DNA from: Sediminicoccus sp. KRV36
GTDB lineage: Bacteria > Pseudomonadota > Alphaproteobacteria > Acetobacterales > Acetobacteraceae
Length of the DNA stretch: 64,000 nt
Direction of reading: 5' to 3'
Assembly: GCF_023243115.1 (NCBI RefSeq)
Contig: NZ_CP085081.1
Location: 1,736,001 to 1,800,000, forward strand
Shown: one piece after another, positions 16,882 to 24,924 of the stretch
Layout: every line of letters starts with the position of its first letter
Position numbering within the stretch: the first letter of the stretch is position 1
Notes under the pieces: generated by a model
Databases searched by the model: none
Told to the model about the DNA's origin: nothing
The model's input: the letters and a program-made list of their open reading frames with translations, nothing else
Program-made: the position numbers and the translations under genes

Positions 16882-17874
16882 ATGCAACGCCATTCCATCA
16901 GCCTCGCCCTCGCCGCCTGCGGCTTCGCCGCCATGCTGGGCGGCATGCCGGCCCAGGCCGAGCCCACGCCCGAGGAGATCATCAACGGCTTCGAAGGGGT
17001 GCTCGGCCCGGTGCGCACCCATCGGCCGAGCCACCCGAAGGGGCTTTGCGCGGCCGGGCATTTCACCGCTACCGCCGAAGGCACGCGGCTTTCCGTGGCG
17101 CCGGTCTTCAACGGCCAGCGCGTGACGACCATCATCCGCTTCGGCGTCGCTGGCGCCAATCCGCAGGCCGATGACCGGGCGCGCAGCACGCGCGGCCTGG
17201 GCATCCGCTTCGAGACGGCGGCGGGCGATGTCTGGGACATGGCCAATATCTCCGCCCCGATCTTCGGCGCGCCCACCCCCCAGTCCTTCCTCGAGAACCT
17301 GCGCGTGCGCGCGCCGGATCCTGCGGCCGGCCGGCCGAATGCCGAACGCATCGCGGCCTTTGTCGCGGCCAACCCCGCCGTGACGCTGCAAGGCGCCTGG
17401 CTCGCCGCCACCCTGCCGCCGGCGAGCTGGGCCACCACGCCCTATTTCGGCGTGAACACCTTCCGCTTCCGCGGCCAGGATGGGCAGGTGCGCCACGCGC
17501 GGTGGGTCTTCGAGCCCCGAGCCGGCGTGGCGCGCCTGACGGCCGAGCAGATGCAATCCCTGCCGCGTGATTTCCTGGCCGATGAGATTCGCCAGCGCAT
17601 CGCCCAGGGCCCCGTCGAGTTCGACATGGTGCTGCAATTTCCCGCCGCCGGTGATGACCTGACCAACCCGACCATCGCCTGGCCGGAGGATCGCCCGCGC
17701 GCGGTGGTGGGGCGGCTGACCGTGACCTCCGCGGCCGCAGGGCCCGGTGGCCCCTGTGATCCGATCAGCTTCATGACGCTGGACCAGGAGCCGGGCATCA
17801 GCCTCAGCGATGACCCGACGCTGCAGGCGCGGGCGGCGGCCTATGCCGTATCGCTCTCGCGGCGGACCAACTGA
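16882..17874 (+). CDS. Secreted minimal catalase (SrpA/catalase-related peroxidase)
   Basis: 330 aa. The start at 16882 has AAGGAG 7 bases upstream and a signal peptide (MQRHSISLALAACGFAAMLG...AQA). It has the small heme-catalase core: the distal His in RPSHPKGLCAAGHFTAT near residue 50, STRGLGIRFET near residue 105, and MANISAPIFGAPTP near residue 122 with the conserved Asn. The proximal heme Tyr lies in AAAYAVSLSRR at residue 321, reached through the typical PGISLSDDPTLQAR motif. Full-length catalases are about 480 aa and cytoplasmic, so this is the short periplasmic group, thought to use organic peroxides or hydrogen peroxide. Confidence 0.88.
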   Translation: MQRHSISLALAACGFAAMLGGMPAQAEPTPEEIINGFEGVLGPVRTHRPSHPKGLCAAGHFTATAEGTRLSVAPVFNGQRVTTIIRFGVAGANPQADDRARSTRGLGIRFETAAGDVWDMANISAPIFGAPTPQSFLENLRVRAPDPAAGRPNAERIAAFVAANPAVTLQGAWLAATLPPASWATTPYFGVNTFRFRGQDGQVRHARWVFEPRAGVARLTAEQMQSLPRDFLADEIRQRIAQGPVEFDMVLQFPAAGDDLTNPTIAWPEDRPRAVVGRLTVTSAAAGPGGPCDPISFMTLDQEPGISLSDDPTLQARAAAYAVSLSRRTN

Positions 17875-17893
17875 GACCAGCGTGAGGGGAGGT

Positions 17894-17943
17894 TCGAGGG
17901 GTTCCACCCCTCGAGCACCCTGGCAGGAACCTCATGTTCCTGC
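17894..17943. repeat. Double-hairpin intergenic element
   Basis: Two perfect hairpins stand in tandem downstream of the catalase gene: 17894-17914 (9-bp arms TCGAGGGGT/ACCCCTCGA, loop TCC) and 17923-17943 (8-bp arms GCAGGAAC/GTTCCTGC, loop CTCAT). The spacer GCACCCTG matches the layout of the element at 11031-11076 read on the minus strand. They may terminate catalase transcription. The rest of the 276-bp gap up to dsbB shows no further gene. Confidence 0.6.
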
Positions 17944-18150
17944 ACCTCCGGGAGCCATTTCATCGGGCCATGGCGGGGCAGGGGGCAGGTTGATGAGGTG
18001 TGGGCCTCGCCCGCCAGCGGTTTCACCCAAACCAATATGCGAGGGCGTTCAGGATTCCGGAAGATTCCCGCGCCGCGGCGGCGTTCCGATCGCCCTGCAT
18101 GCTTCCGCCGCGGCCCTTGCCGCTGGCAGCCGCCTGGCGTCTCATGAGGC

Positions 18151-18621
18151 ATGTCAGCTGCCCTTCTTATTGCGATCCTGGCCTTCGGCGCGCCGCTCTT
18201 TGCGCGAGGTTCCGAGGGGTGGTTCGGCCTTGCCCCCTGTGAGCTCTGCCTGTGGCAACGCTGGCCCTACTGGGTGGCGGGGGGCTTCGCCCTGGTTGCC
18301 ATTTTTATGTGGCGGCGTCCGGCCCTGCGCCTCGCCGGGTTGGCCGCTGGCGCCTCGGCCGCCATCGCAGCATTTCATCTGGGGGTGGAGTTCGGCTGGT
18401 GGCCCTCGCCCTTGCCGGGCTGCCAGGCGCCCAGCGCCAGCGGGATGGCGAGTGTGGAGGAACTGATGCGCAGCCTGGCCCCCACCCCGAACAAGCCTTG
18501 CGACCAGCCGGCCTATTTGATTACGGGCCTGCCCCTTTCCATGGCGGGGATGAACCTGATCTATGGGCTCAGCCTCGCCACTCTGGCCTGGCGGCTTGCT
18601 GCCAAGGAGCCCCGTGCATGA
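18151..18621 (+). CDS. dsbB: Disulfide bond formation protein B
   Basis: 156 aa, four predicted membrane segments. The first periplasmic redox pair is the CELC motif (Cys30, Cys33), followed at once by the quinone-proximal WQRWPYW segment. The second pair is formed by the Cys residues in PLPGCQAP (near 90) and NKPCDQP (near 114). DsbB reoxidises periplasmic DsbA and passes electrons to ubiquinone in the inner membrane. The ATGA overlap with the ubiquinone-biosynthesis gene that follows is functionally suggestive. The ATG at 18151 gives a short N-terminus before the first helix. Confidence 0.93.
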   Translation: MSAALLIAILAFGAPLFARGSEGWFGLAPCELCLWQRWPYWVAGGFALVAIFMWRRPALRLAGLAAGASAAIAAFHLGVEFGWWPSPLPGCQAPSASGMASVEELMRSLAPTPNKPCDQPAYLITGLPLSMAGMNLIYGLSLATLAWRLAAKEPRA

Positions 18622-19151
18622 CCGGACCCACCACCCGGACGGACCGCCGCTATCTCGAAGAGGTGATCCGGGTGGATCACGCCGGCGAATATGGCGCCAA
18701 GCGCATTTATCAGGGGCAGCTCGCCGTGCTGCGCGGCACCCGGCACGAGGCCACCATCCGCCACATGCAGGAGCAGGAGCAGGAGCACCTGGACACCTTC
18801 TCCCGTCTGATCGCCGAGCGCCGCGTCCGCCCCACGGCCCTGCTGCCCATCTGGCATGTCGCGGGCTTCGCATTGGGCGCGGCCACGGCGGCCTTGGGGT
18901 CACGCGCCGCCATGGCTTGCACCGTCGCCGTCGAGGAGGCGATTGATGAGCATTACCAGGCCCAGGAAGCCGCCCTGGGTGAGGATGAAGCCCCGCTGCG
19001 CGCCGATATCGCTCGCTTCCGCGCCGAGGAGCTGGAGCATCGCGACATCGGACTCGCCAATGAGGCGGAGCTGACGCCGGGCTACCGGCTGCTTTCGGCG
19101 GCGATCAAGATGGGATGCAAGCTGGCGATCCGGGTTTCGGAAAAGGTTTGA
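18618..19151 (+). CDS. coq7: Demethoxyubiquinone hydroxylase (Coq7 family)
   Basis: 177 aa, start by ATGA overlap with dsbB. The diiron ligands expected for Coq7 are all visible: Glu in RVDHAGEYGAKRIYQGQL near residue 24, EQEQEHLDTF near residue 55, AVEEAIDEHY near residue 107, and AEELEHRDIG near residue 140. The enzyme hydroxylates ring carbon 6 of demethoxyubiquinone in ubiquinone synthesis. The N-terminal half is shorter than in gammaproteobacterial Coq7 (about 215 aa), as is usual for the alphaproteobacterial form. Confidence 0.93.
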   Translation: MTGPTTRTDRRYLEEVIRVDHAGEYGAKRIYQGQLAVLRGTRHEATIRHMQEQEQEHLDTFSRLIAERRVRPTALLPIWHVAGFALGAATAALGSRAAMACTVAVEEAIDEHYQAQEAALGEDEAPLRADIARFRAEELEHRDIGLANEAELTPGYRLLSAAIKMGCKLAIRVSEKV

Positions 19152-19182
19152 ATTTCAGGGATTTCCAAGCGTTGTCACTCTT

Positions 19183-19197
19183 TGGCACGATCCTTGC
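19183..19197 (+). promoter_or_regulatory. Consensus sigma-54 (RpoN) promoter
   Basis: TGGCACGATCCTTGC matches the sigma-54 -24/-12 consensus (TGGCACG, four bases, TTGC) at every fixed position, with the GG and GC spaced exactly 10 bases apart. Transcription would start near 19209, about 36 bases before the kdsD ATG. It lies in the short gap behind coq7 and would drive kdsD-lptC-lptA-lptB-rpoN-hpf. An enhancer-binding-protein site should lie upstream inside or beyond coq7; I did not identify one. Confidence 0.8.
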
Positions 19198-19244
19198 CTA
19201 GCAAAGTCTTGACCCTCGTGGGCCGCCCGCCCATAGAGACGCGT

Positions 19245-20222
19245 ATGGATCATTCCCCCCCTCCATCGAGCCTGACCGCGGCGCGCCGCGTGCTGGCCCT
19301 GGAGTCTCAGGCGCTGGCGCAGATGGCCGAGGGCCTCGATGCCGGTTTTGACCGCGCCGTGGACGTGCTGGCCGCAGCGACCGGCCGCGTCGTCGTCTCG
19401 GGCATGGGGAAATCCGGCCATATCGGCCGCAAGATCGCCGCCACATTGGCCTCGACCGGCACGCCCGCGCAATTCGTGCATCCGGGCGAGGCGAGCCACG
19501 GCGATCTGGGCATGATCGTCGCCGGCGATGCCGTCCTTGCCTTGTCCAATTCCGGCGAGACGGCGGAGCTTTCGGACATCATTGCCCATACGCGGCGCTT
19601 CGGCATCGGCCTGATCGGCATCACCGCCCGCACCGGCAGCACCCTGGCCCGCGCGGCCGACGTGGCCCTGCTGCTGCCGCCGGCCGAGGAAGCCTGTCCG
19701 CTCGGCCTCGCCCCCATGACGTCCACCACCATGCAGCTCGCCATGGGCGATGCGCTGGCCGTGGCCCTGCTGATGCGGCGGGGCTTCGGCCCGGATGATT
19801 TCCGCGTCTTTCACCCGGGCGGCAAGCTGGGTGCCAGGCTCTCGCGCGTCGCGGATCTGATGCATGGCCCGGCGGAGCTTCCCCTGGCCCAGCCCGCGAC
19901 ACCGATGGCCGAGGCGCTGCTGGCCATGACGGCCCGGCGCTTTGGCTGCCTTGGCATCACCGATGGCGGCGGCCGGCTGATCGGCATCATCACCGATGGC
20001 GATCTGCGGCGCGCCCTCAAGCCCGGCGGTGACCTGCTGTCACACAGCGCGAGCGAGGTGATGACACCGAGCCCCCGCACCATCGCGCCCGATGCCCTGG
20101 CGGCCGAGGCGCTGCGGCTGATGAATGAGAGCGGCATCACCACGCTCTTTGTCGTGGATGCCGGGCAGCGGCCCATCGGCATCCTGCACCTGCATGACCT
20201 GCTGCGCGCCGGTGTCGCCTGA
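19245..20222 (+). CDS. kdsD: Arabinose-5-phosphate isomerase (KdsD/KpsF)
   Basis: 325 aa. ATG 19245 is used; an in-frame ATG at 19182 would lie inside the sigma-54 promoter. An N-terminal SIS domain (VVVSGMGKSGHIGRKIAATL near residue 45, FVHPGEASHGDLGMI, LALSNSGETAEL) is followed by two CBS domains from about residue 205. The enzyme converts ribulose-5-phosphate to arabinose-5-phosphate, the first step to Kdo for the LPS inner core. Its position just before lptCAB and rpoN is conserved in proteobacteria. Confidence 0.93.
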   Translation: MDHSPPPSSLTAARRVLALESQALAQMAEGLDAGFDRAVDVLAAATGRVVVSGMGKSGHIGRKIAATLASTGTPAQFVHPGEASHGDLGMIVAGDAVLALSNSGETAELSDIIAHTRRFGIGLIGITARTGSTLARAADVALLLPPAEEACPLGLAPMTSTTMQLAMGDALAVALLMRRGFGPDDFRVFHPGGKLGARLSRVADLMHGPAELPLAQPATPMAEALLAMTARRFGCLGITDGGGRLIGIITDGDLRRALKPGGDLLSHSASEVMTPSPRTIAPDALAAEALRLMNESGITTLFVVDAGQRPIGILHLHDLLRAGVA

Positions 20223-20235
20223 TGGGCGTCGCGCC

Positions 20236-20916
20236 ATGAGCGACAAGGTCCGCCGCACGGATTTCCGCGAGACCTCGCCGGATCGCCGGCGCGTGCTCAC
20301 CCCCTCGCGCGAGCGGCGGGTGCCCAGCCGCGGGCAGATCCAGCGCCGCCAGCGCCTGGTGCAGGCGATGAAGCTGGTGATGCCGCTGCTGGCCGCCTCC
20401 GTGCTCGGGCTGCTGGTCTTCTGGCCCGAGATCGAAGGGCGTGACAGCCGCCTGTCCTTCCGCCGCGGCCCTTCCCTGACGCCGGAGGCGCTGCAACTCG
20501 TGGCGCCGCGCTTCCAGGGCGTGGATGAGCTGAACCGGCCCTACACCATCACCTCCCGCTCGGCCCGCCAGCCCGGCCAGGAGGAGGTGATGCTGCTCGA
20601 TCTGCCGAAGGCGGATATCCTGATGACGGACGGCACCTGGGTCTATGTCGAGAGCAATCACGGCCGGTATGACAAGGCCGCCCAGCACCTGGATCTCTCG
20701 GGCGATGTGCGGCTGTTCCATGATGGCGGAATCCTGTTCCGCACCGAGGAAGCGGCCGTCCAGGTGGATGCCGGCACCGCCTCCGGCGACCGGCCGACCA
20801 AGGTCCAGGGCAGCTTCGGCACGGTCGAATCGGAAGGTTTTGAGCTGCTGGATCGCGGCGCGGTGATGATCTTCACCGGCCGCGCCCGCGCGATTTTGGA
20901 GGGACGCCAGCAATGA
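20236..20916 (+). CDS. lptC: LPS export protein LptC
   Basis: 226 aa. A basic cytoplasmic N-terminus of about 47 residues rich in Arg is followed by one membrane segment (LVMPLLAASVLGLLVFW) and a periplasmic beta-jellyroll domain (PRFQGVDELNRPYTITS near residue 90). The start at 20236 is 13 bp after the kdsD stop. LptC anchors the periplasmic LPS bridge to the LptBFG extractor. The gene overlaps lptA by ATGA. Annotated as LptC/YrbK from both sequence and position. Confidence 0.88.
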   Translation: MSDKVRRTDFRETSPDRRRVLTPSRERRVPSRGQIQRRQRLVQAMKLVMPLLAASVLGLLVFWPEIEGRDSRLSFRRGPSLTPEALQLVAPRFQGVDELNRPYTITSRSARQPGQEEVMLLDLPKADILMTDGTWVYVESNHGRYDKAAQHLDLSGDVRLFHDGGILFRTEEAAVQVDAGTASGDRPTKVQGSFGTVESEGFELLDRGAVMIFTGRARAILEGRQQ

Positions 20917-21896
20917 GGCTCGCTCAGGGAATTCTGGCCGGCATGCTGCTGGCCGGCGGCGTGGCCGCCCAGGGCATCGACATGTCCCAGGGCGGGCCTG
21001 TGGATATCACCGCCACCAATGGCATCGAGTGGCGCCAGGTGGAGCAGGTGGTCATCGCGCGCGGCGATGCGCGGGCCGTGCGGGACGGCACCACGGTGGA
21101 TGCGGCCCGGCTGCTGGCGCGCTACCGGCCGCAGGCAGCGGCGGGTGCGCCCGCCTCCGCTGCCCCCGCGCCTGCCGCCCCGGGGGAGACGCCGCTGAAT
21201 GGCGGCAATGAAATCTGGCGGATGGAAGCGGAGGGCGATGTGCGCATCTCCACCGCCACCGACATCGCGCGCGGCGATCGCGCGGTCTATGACATGGACC
21301 AGTCCGTGCTGGTGCTGACCGGGCGGGAGGTCAGCTACACCACGCCGCAGCAGGTGATCACGGCGCGGGACAGCCTGGAATACTGGACACAGCGGCGCAT
21401 GGCCGTGGGCCGGGGCTCGGCCCTGGTGGTGACGCAGGATGGCCGCCGCATCGCGGCGGATACGCTGGTCGCCTACATGCTGGAAGACCCGGCACCCACC
21501 GCGGGCGCCGCGGCGGCCACGCCCGCTTCCGCCCCCGCGGGCCGCCCGGCAGCCCGGCCCGGCACCGAGGGCGCTGCCGGCCCGCCGCCCGGCCAGGGCC
21601 GGATCGACCGGGTGGAGCTGTTCGGCAACGTCGAGATCCGCACGGAAACCGAGGTCATTCGCGGTGAGCGCGGTGTCTATTCGGCCGTGACCGGCCTCGC
21701 GCGGGTGCTGGGCAATGTGCGCATCACCCGGGGCGAGAATCACGTCGCGGGGCGGGAGGCGCTGGTCAACATGAATACCGGCGTCTCGCGCATCATTTCC
21801 CAGCCTGGCCAAAGGGTCCAGGGGATCATCACGCCCCAGCAAGGGGCCAATCCGACCGAGGCCACGCGCCCGGCCGGCCAAGGATCACCGCGATGA
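20913..21896 (+). CDS. lptA: LPS transport protein LptA (OstA-like), enlarged
   Basis: 327 aa with a signal peptide (MRLAQGILAGMLLAGGVAAQ). OstA-type repeats are visible: PVDITATNGIEWRQVEQVVI near residue 30, WRMEAEGDVRISTATDIARG near residue 105 and VELFGNVEIRTETEVIRGERG near residue 233. LptA normally has about 170-200 residues; here two Ala/Pro-rich linkers (about residues 70-93 and 191-227) separate the jellyroll blocks. It carries LPS across the periplasm between LptC and LptD. Coupled by ATGA on both sides. Confidence 0.87.
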   Translation: MRLAQGILAGMLLAGGVAAQGIDMSQGGPVDITATNGIEWRQVEQVVIARGDARAVRDGTTVDAARLLARYRPQAAAGAPASAAPAPAAPGETPLNGGNEIWRMEAEGDVRISTATDIARGDRAVYDMDQSVLVLTGREVSYTTPQQVITARDSLEYWTQRRMAVGRGSALVVTQDGRRIAADTLVAYMLEDPAPTAGAAAATPASAPAGRPAARPGTEGAAGPPPGQGRIDRVELFGNVEIRTETEVIRGERGVYSAVTGLARVLGNVRITRGENHVAGREALVNMNTGVSRIISQPGQRVQGIITPQQGANPTEATRPAGQGSPR

Positions 21897-22675
21897 ATTC
21901 CCAACTCGGCCCGATCGCCACGGCCAAACCCAATCTCTCGACGATTGACGGCTCGGGCGGGCTCGTCGCCACCGGGTTGGGCAAGCGCTACAAGAAGCGC
22001 CCCGTGGTCCGCAACGTCTCCATTTCGCTCAAGCGGGGCGAGGCGGTAGGGCTGCTTGGCCCCAACGGCGCGGGCAAGACCACCACCTTCTACATGATCA
22101 CCGGCCTCGTGCAGCCCGAGGAGGGCACGGTGATGATGGATGGGGCGGATGTGACGCGCCTGCCCATGTATCGCCGCGCGCGGCTTGGCCTCGGCTATCT
22201 GCCGCAGGAGGCGTCGATTTTCCGTGGCCTGACGGTGGAGCAGAACATCACCGCCGCCCTCGAGGTGGTGGAGCCGCAGCGCGAGCGGCGCGAGCAGATG
22301 CTGGAAAGCCTGATGGCGGAATTCGGCATCTCGCATCTGCGCCGCGCGCCGGCCCTGGCCCTTTCGGGCGGCGAGCGGCGGCGCTGCGAGATCGCCCGGG
22401 CACTGGCCACCCACCCCTCCTATATCCTGCTGGATGAGCCGCTGGCGGGCATTGACCCGATCGCCGTCTCGGAAATCCGCGATCTGGTGAAGCACCTCAA
22501 GAATCGCGGCATCGGCGTGCTCATCACCGACCACAATGTGCGTGAGACGCTGGAGATCATTGACCGCGCCTACATCATGCATGATGGCCAGGTGCTGATG
22601 GAGGGGCTGCCGCACGAGATCGTGGCGCATGAGGGCGTGCGCCGCGTGTATCTCGGCGAGAAGTTCAGTCTCTAA
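21893..22675 (+). CDS. lptB: LPS export ABC ATPase LptB
   Basis: 260 aa. Walker A LLGPNGAGKTTTFYMITGL near residue 60, Q-loop region GYLPQEASIFRGLTVEQN, signature LSGGERRRCEIARA near residue 157, Walker B YILLDEPLAGIDPIAV, switch His in LITDHNVRETL. It has about 20 additional N-terminal residues relative to the 240-aa E. coli form. LptB powers extraction of LPS from the inner membrane by LptFG. Coupled to lptA by ATGA; rpoN follows after a 75-bp leader with two hairpins. Confidence 0.95.
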   Translation: MNSQLGPIATAKPNLSTIDGSGGLVATGLGKRYKKRPVVRNVSISLKRGEAVGLLGPNGAGKTTTFYMITGLVQPEEGTVMMDGADVTRLPMYRRARLGLGYLPQEASIFRGLTVEQNITAALEVVEPQRERREQMLESLMAEFGISHLRRAPALALSGGERRRCEIARALATHPSYILLDEPLAGIDPIAVSEIRDLVKHLKNRGIGVLITDHNVRETLEIIDRAYIMHDGQVLMEGLPHEIVAHEGVRRVYLGEKFSL

Positions 22676-22678
22676 GAC

Positions 22679-22741
22679 CACCGCCATGCAGGCAGCCGCC
22701 ACACCAACCCTCCCTGCATGGCGGTGCGCCGCTTCGCGGCG
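22679..22741 (+). promoter_or_regulatory. Tandem hairpins in the lptB-rpoN leader
   Basis: A 14-bp perfect inverted repeat (arms 22679-22692 and 22713-22726, 20-base loop) is followed directly by a 6-bp hairpin with a TTC loop (22727-22741). The second ends where the GGCGGGG ribosome site of rpoN begins. There is no U-tract, so a partial terminator, an mRNA processing or stability element, or translational control of rpoN are all possible. Confidence 0.55.
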
Positions 22742-22750
22742 GGGTTAGCC

Positions 22751-24208
22751 ATGGCGCTCGGACCGCGCCTGGATCTGCGCCATTCGCAGTCGCTGATGAT
22801 GACGCCGCAGTTGCGGCAGGCCATCAAGCTGCTGCAATCCTCCAACCTCGAAGTCATGGCCTTCGTCGAGGAGGAGCTCGAGCGCAACCCGCTGCTGGAG
22901 CGCGACGAGACGCGCATCGCCGTGGCCGAGGCCGTGGCGCCGCAGCCGGATTCGGCCGCCATCGCGGGGTCGGACACGCTGGCCGTGGGCGATGCGGCGC
23001 CACTCGATGCCGATTTCTCCAATGTGATGGATGAGGGGGAGGCGTATCAGCCCAGCATCGGCGCCGGCGGGCGGATGGATTTCAGCGATGACCTCTCGGG
23101 CATCGAGGCCATGGCGGCCGCCGGGCCCAATCTGCGCGAACGCCTGGCCGAGCAGATCCGGCTGAATTTCGATGATGGCCGGGACCGGCTGATCGGCTCC
23201 GCCCTGCTGGCCATGCTGGAGCCTTCGGGGCGGCTCAGCCTCGATGCCGAAAGCCTGGCCGCCCGGCTGGGCTGCGCGGTGGCGGTGGTGGAGCGCGTCC
23301 GCCGCGCCATGCAGCGCTTCGAGCCGACGGGCATGTTCTGCGCCGATCTGCGCGAATGCCTGATGGTGCAGCTGCAGGAGGCCGGCCGCTGGGACCCCTA
23401 TATGGAGCGGCTGCTGGACCACCTGCCCCTGCTGGCCAAGCGCGACATGCGCGGCCTGATGGAAGTCTGCGGCGTGGATGCCGAGGATCTGGCGGAGATG
23501 GTGGCCGAGCTGCGCCGCCTGAACCCCAAGCCCGGTGCGGGCGGCGATGACGAGCCGCTGAACATCATCCAGCCCGATGTGCTGATGCGCGCCAACCACG
23601 AGGGCGGCTGGGTGCTGGAGCTCAATCCCGAAACGCTGCCCCGCGTGCTGGTGAATCGCGGCTTCGCCGCCCGCTGCACGGTGGGCATGAAGGACCGCGA
23701 ACAGAAAAGCTTCCTCGCCGAGCAGCTGCAAAGTGCCAATTGGCTGGTGAAGAGCCTGGAGCAGCGGGCCAATACCATCCTCAAGGTCGCGTCCGAGATC
23801 GTTCGCCGGCAGGATGGTTTCTTCCGCCACGGCGTCGGCCATTTGCGGCCCCTCATTCTGCGCGATGTGGCCGATGAGGTGGAGATGCATGAAAGCACCG
23901 TCAGCCGCGTCACGGCCAATAAATACATGGCGACACCGCGCGGGATGCTGGAGCTGAAATATTTCTTCACCACGGCCATCCAGGGCACGGCCGGGGGCGA
24001 ATCCGTCAGCGCCGAGGCGGTGCGCCACCGCATTCGCGGCATGGTCCAGGCCGAGACGGTGGAGACCGTGCTCTCGGATGACGCGATCGTATTGCGGCTG
24101 CGTGAAGAAGGCGTGGACATCGCGAGGCGGACCGTGGCCAAATACCGGGAAGCGATGCGCATCCCGTCTTCGGTGCAGCGCAAACGCGAAAAGGCCGTCA
24201 CGGCCTGA
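22751..24208 (+). CDS. rpoN: RNA polymerase sigma-54 factor
   Basis: 485 aa. ATG 22751 has GGCGGGG 6 bases upstream and gives the standard start MALGPRLDLRHSQSLMMTPQ; an upstream ATG at 22718 falls in a hairpin arm. Region I is Gln/Leu rich (LRQAIKLLQSSNLEVMAFVE). The core-binding domain spans about residues 120-315, the helix-turn-helix segment is near MHESTVSRVTANKY (about residue 380), and the RpoN box that contacts the -24 element is ARRTVAKYREAMRIPSS near residue 458. It directs transcription from GG/GC promoters with activator ATPases. The operon's own promoter matches this consensus. Confidence 0.96.
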   Translation: MALGPRLDLRHSQSLMMTPQLRQAIKLLQSSNLEVMAFVEEELERNPLLERDETRIAVAEAVAPQPDSAAIAGSDTLAVGDAAPLDADFSNVMDEGEAYQPSIGAGGRMDFSDDLSGIEAMAAAGPNLRERLAEQIRLNFDDGRDRLIGSALLAMLEPSGRLSLDAESLAARLGCAVAVVERVRRAMQRFEPTGMFCADLRECLMVQLQEAGRWDPYMERLLDHLPLLAKRDMRGLMEVCGVDAEDLAEMVAELRRLNPKPGAGGDDEPLNIIQPDVLMRANHEGGWVLELNPETLPRVLVNRGFAARCTVGMKDREQKSFLAEQLQSANWLVKSLEQRANTILKVASEIVRRQDGFFRHGVGHLRPLILRDVADEVEMHESTVSRVTANKYMATPRGMLELKYFFTTAIQGTAGGESVSAEAVRHRIRGMVQAETVETVLSDDAIVLRLREEGVDIARRTVAKYREAMRIPSSVQRKREKAVTA

Positions 24209-24296
24209 AGGGACACCCCCTGCTGGCCGGATGGCGGCTGGCCACGGGCGAAGGGTTTAGACCCGCGCCCGGAATGACTGAGGGGAAGTGACCACC

Positions 24297-24887
24297 ATGC
24301 ATATCACTGTCGCCGGCAAGCAGGTCGCCACCAGCGATGCTTTGCGCACCCATGTCGAGGATGGGCTGGGCACGATCACGGCGAAGTATTTCGACCATGC
24401 GCTGGAAGCGCGGGTCACCTTCCGCAAGGATGCCAAGGGGAGTGCCGGGGGGCACTTCGCCTGTGACATCAACCTCCATGCCGGGCGCGGGCTGATGATG
24501 CGCGGCGAAGGGCAGGGGGTGGATGCGCATAAGGCCTTTGACGAGGCGGCCGAGCATGTCGCCAAGCGGCTGCGACGCTACCGACGCCGCGTGAATGAAC
24601 ACGCCCGCAGTGCTGCGACGCAGCGCGAACCGCAGGAAACGATGCGTGAATACGTGGTGCAGGCCGAGGAAGCGGGCGAAGACGTCGCTGAGGTGAACGG
24701 CGCCGAACACCCGGCCGTGGTGGCGGAGCCGCTGGGCGAGCTGCACCTCCTGACGGTGGGGGAGGCGACCATGCGGCTGGAACTGGCCGGTCACCCGGTG
24801 ATCGTCTTCCGCAACCGCGGGAGTGGCGGGATCAACGTGGTGTATCGCCGCCAGGACGGGCATGTCGGATGGATTGATCCGGGATGA
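24297..24887 (+). CDS. hpf: Ribosome hibernation promoting factor, long form
   Basis: 196 aa. ATG 24297 is chosen over GTG 24288, which almost touches the AGGGGAA ribosome site. The N-terminal S30AE domain starts MHITVAGKQVATSDALRTHV and includes FDEAAEHVAKRLRRYRRRV. After an acidic linker, the C-terminal dimerisation domain (ELHLLTVGEATMRLELAGHP, then INVVYRRQDGHVGWIDP) marks the long HPF that forms 100S ribosomes alone. It is the last gene of the rpoN operon, ended by the hairpin at 24897-24924. The usual next gene, ptsN, is absent. Confidence 0.94.
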   Translation: MHITVAGKQVATSDALRTHVEDGLGTITAKYFDHALEARVTFRKDAKGSAGGHFACDINLHAGRGLMMRGEGQGVDAHKAFDEAAEHVAKRLRRYRRRVNEHARSAATQREPQETMREYVVQAEEAGEDVAEVNGAEHPAVVAEPLGELHLLTVGEATMRLELAGHPVIVFRNRGSGGINVVYRRQDGHVGWIDPG

Positions 24888-24896
24888 TCCCCGAAT

Positions 24897-24924
24897 GCGA
24901 GGGCGGCGCTTGCGCCGCCCTCGC
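24897..24924 (+). terminator. Strong hairpin after hpf
   Basis: A perfect 13-bp stem (GCGAGGGCGGCGC/GCGCCGCCCTCGC) with a 2-base TT spacer begins 9 bases after the hpf stop. It lacks a U-tract, but as the first structure behind a six-gene operon it most likely terminates it or protects the transcript's 3' end. Confidence 0.7.

Noticed and set aside
19182..19244. Longer kdsD start at 19182
   Set aside because: It would place the first codons inside the sigma-54 promoter and add 21 residues not typical of KdsD.
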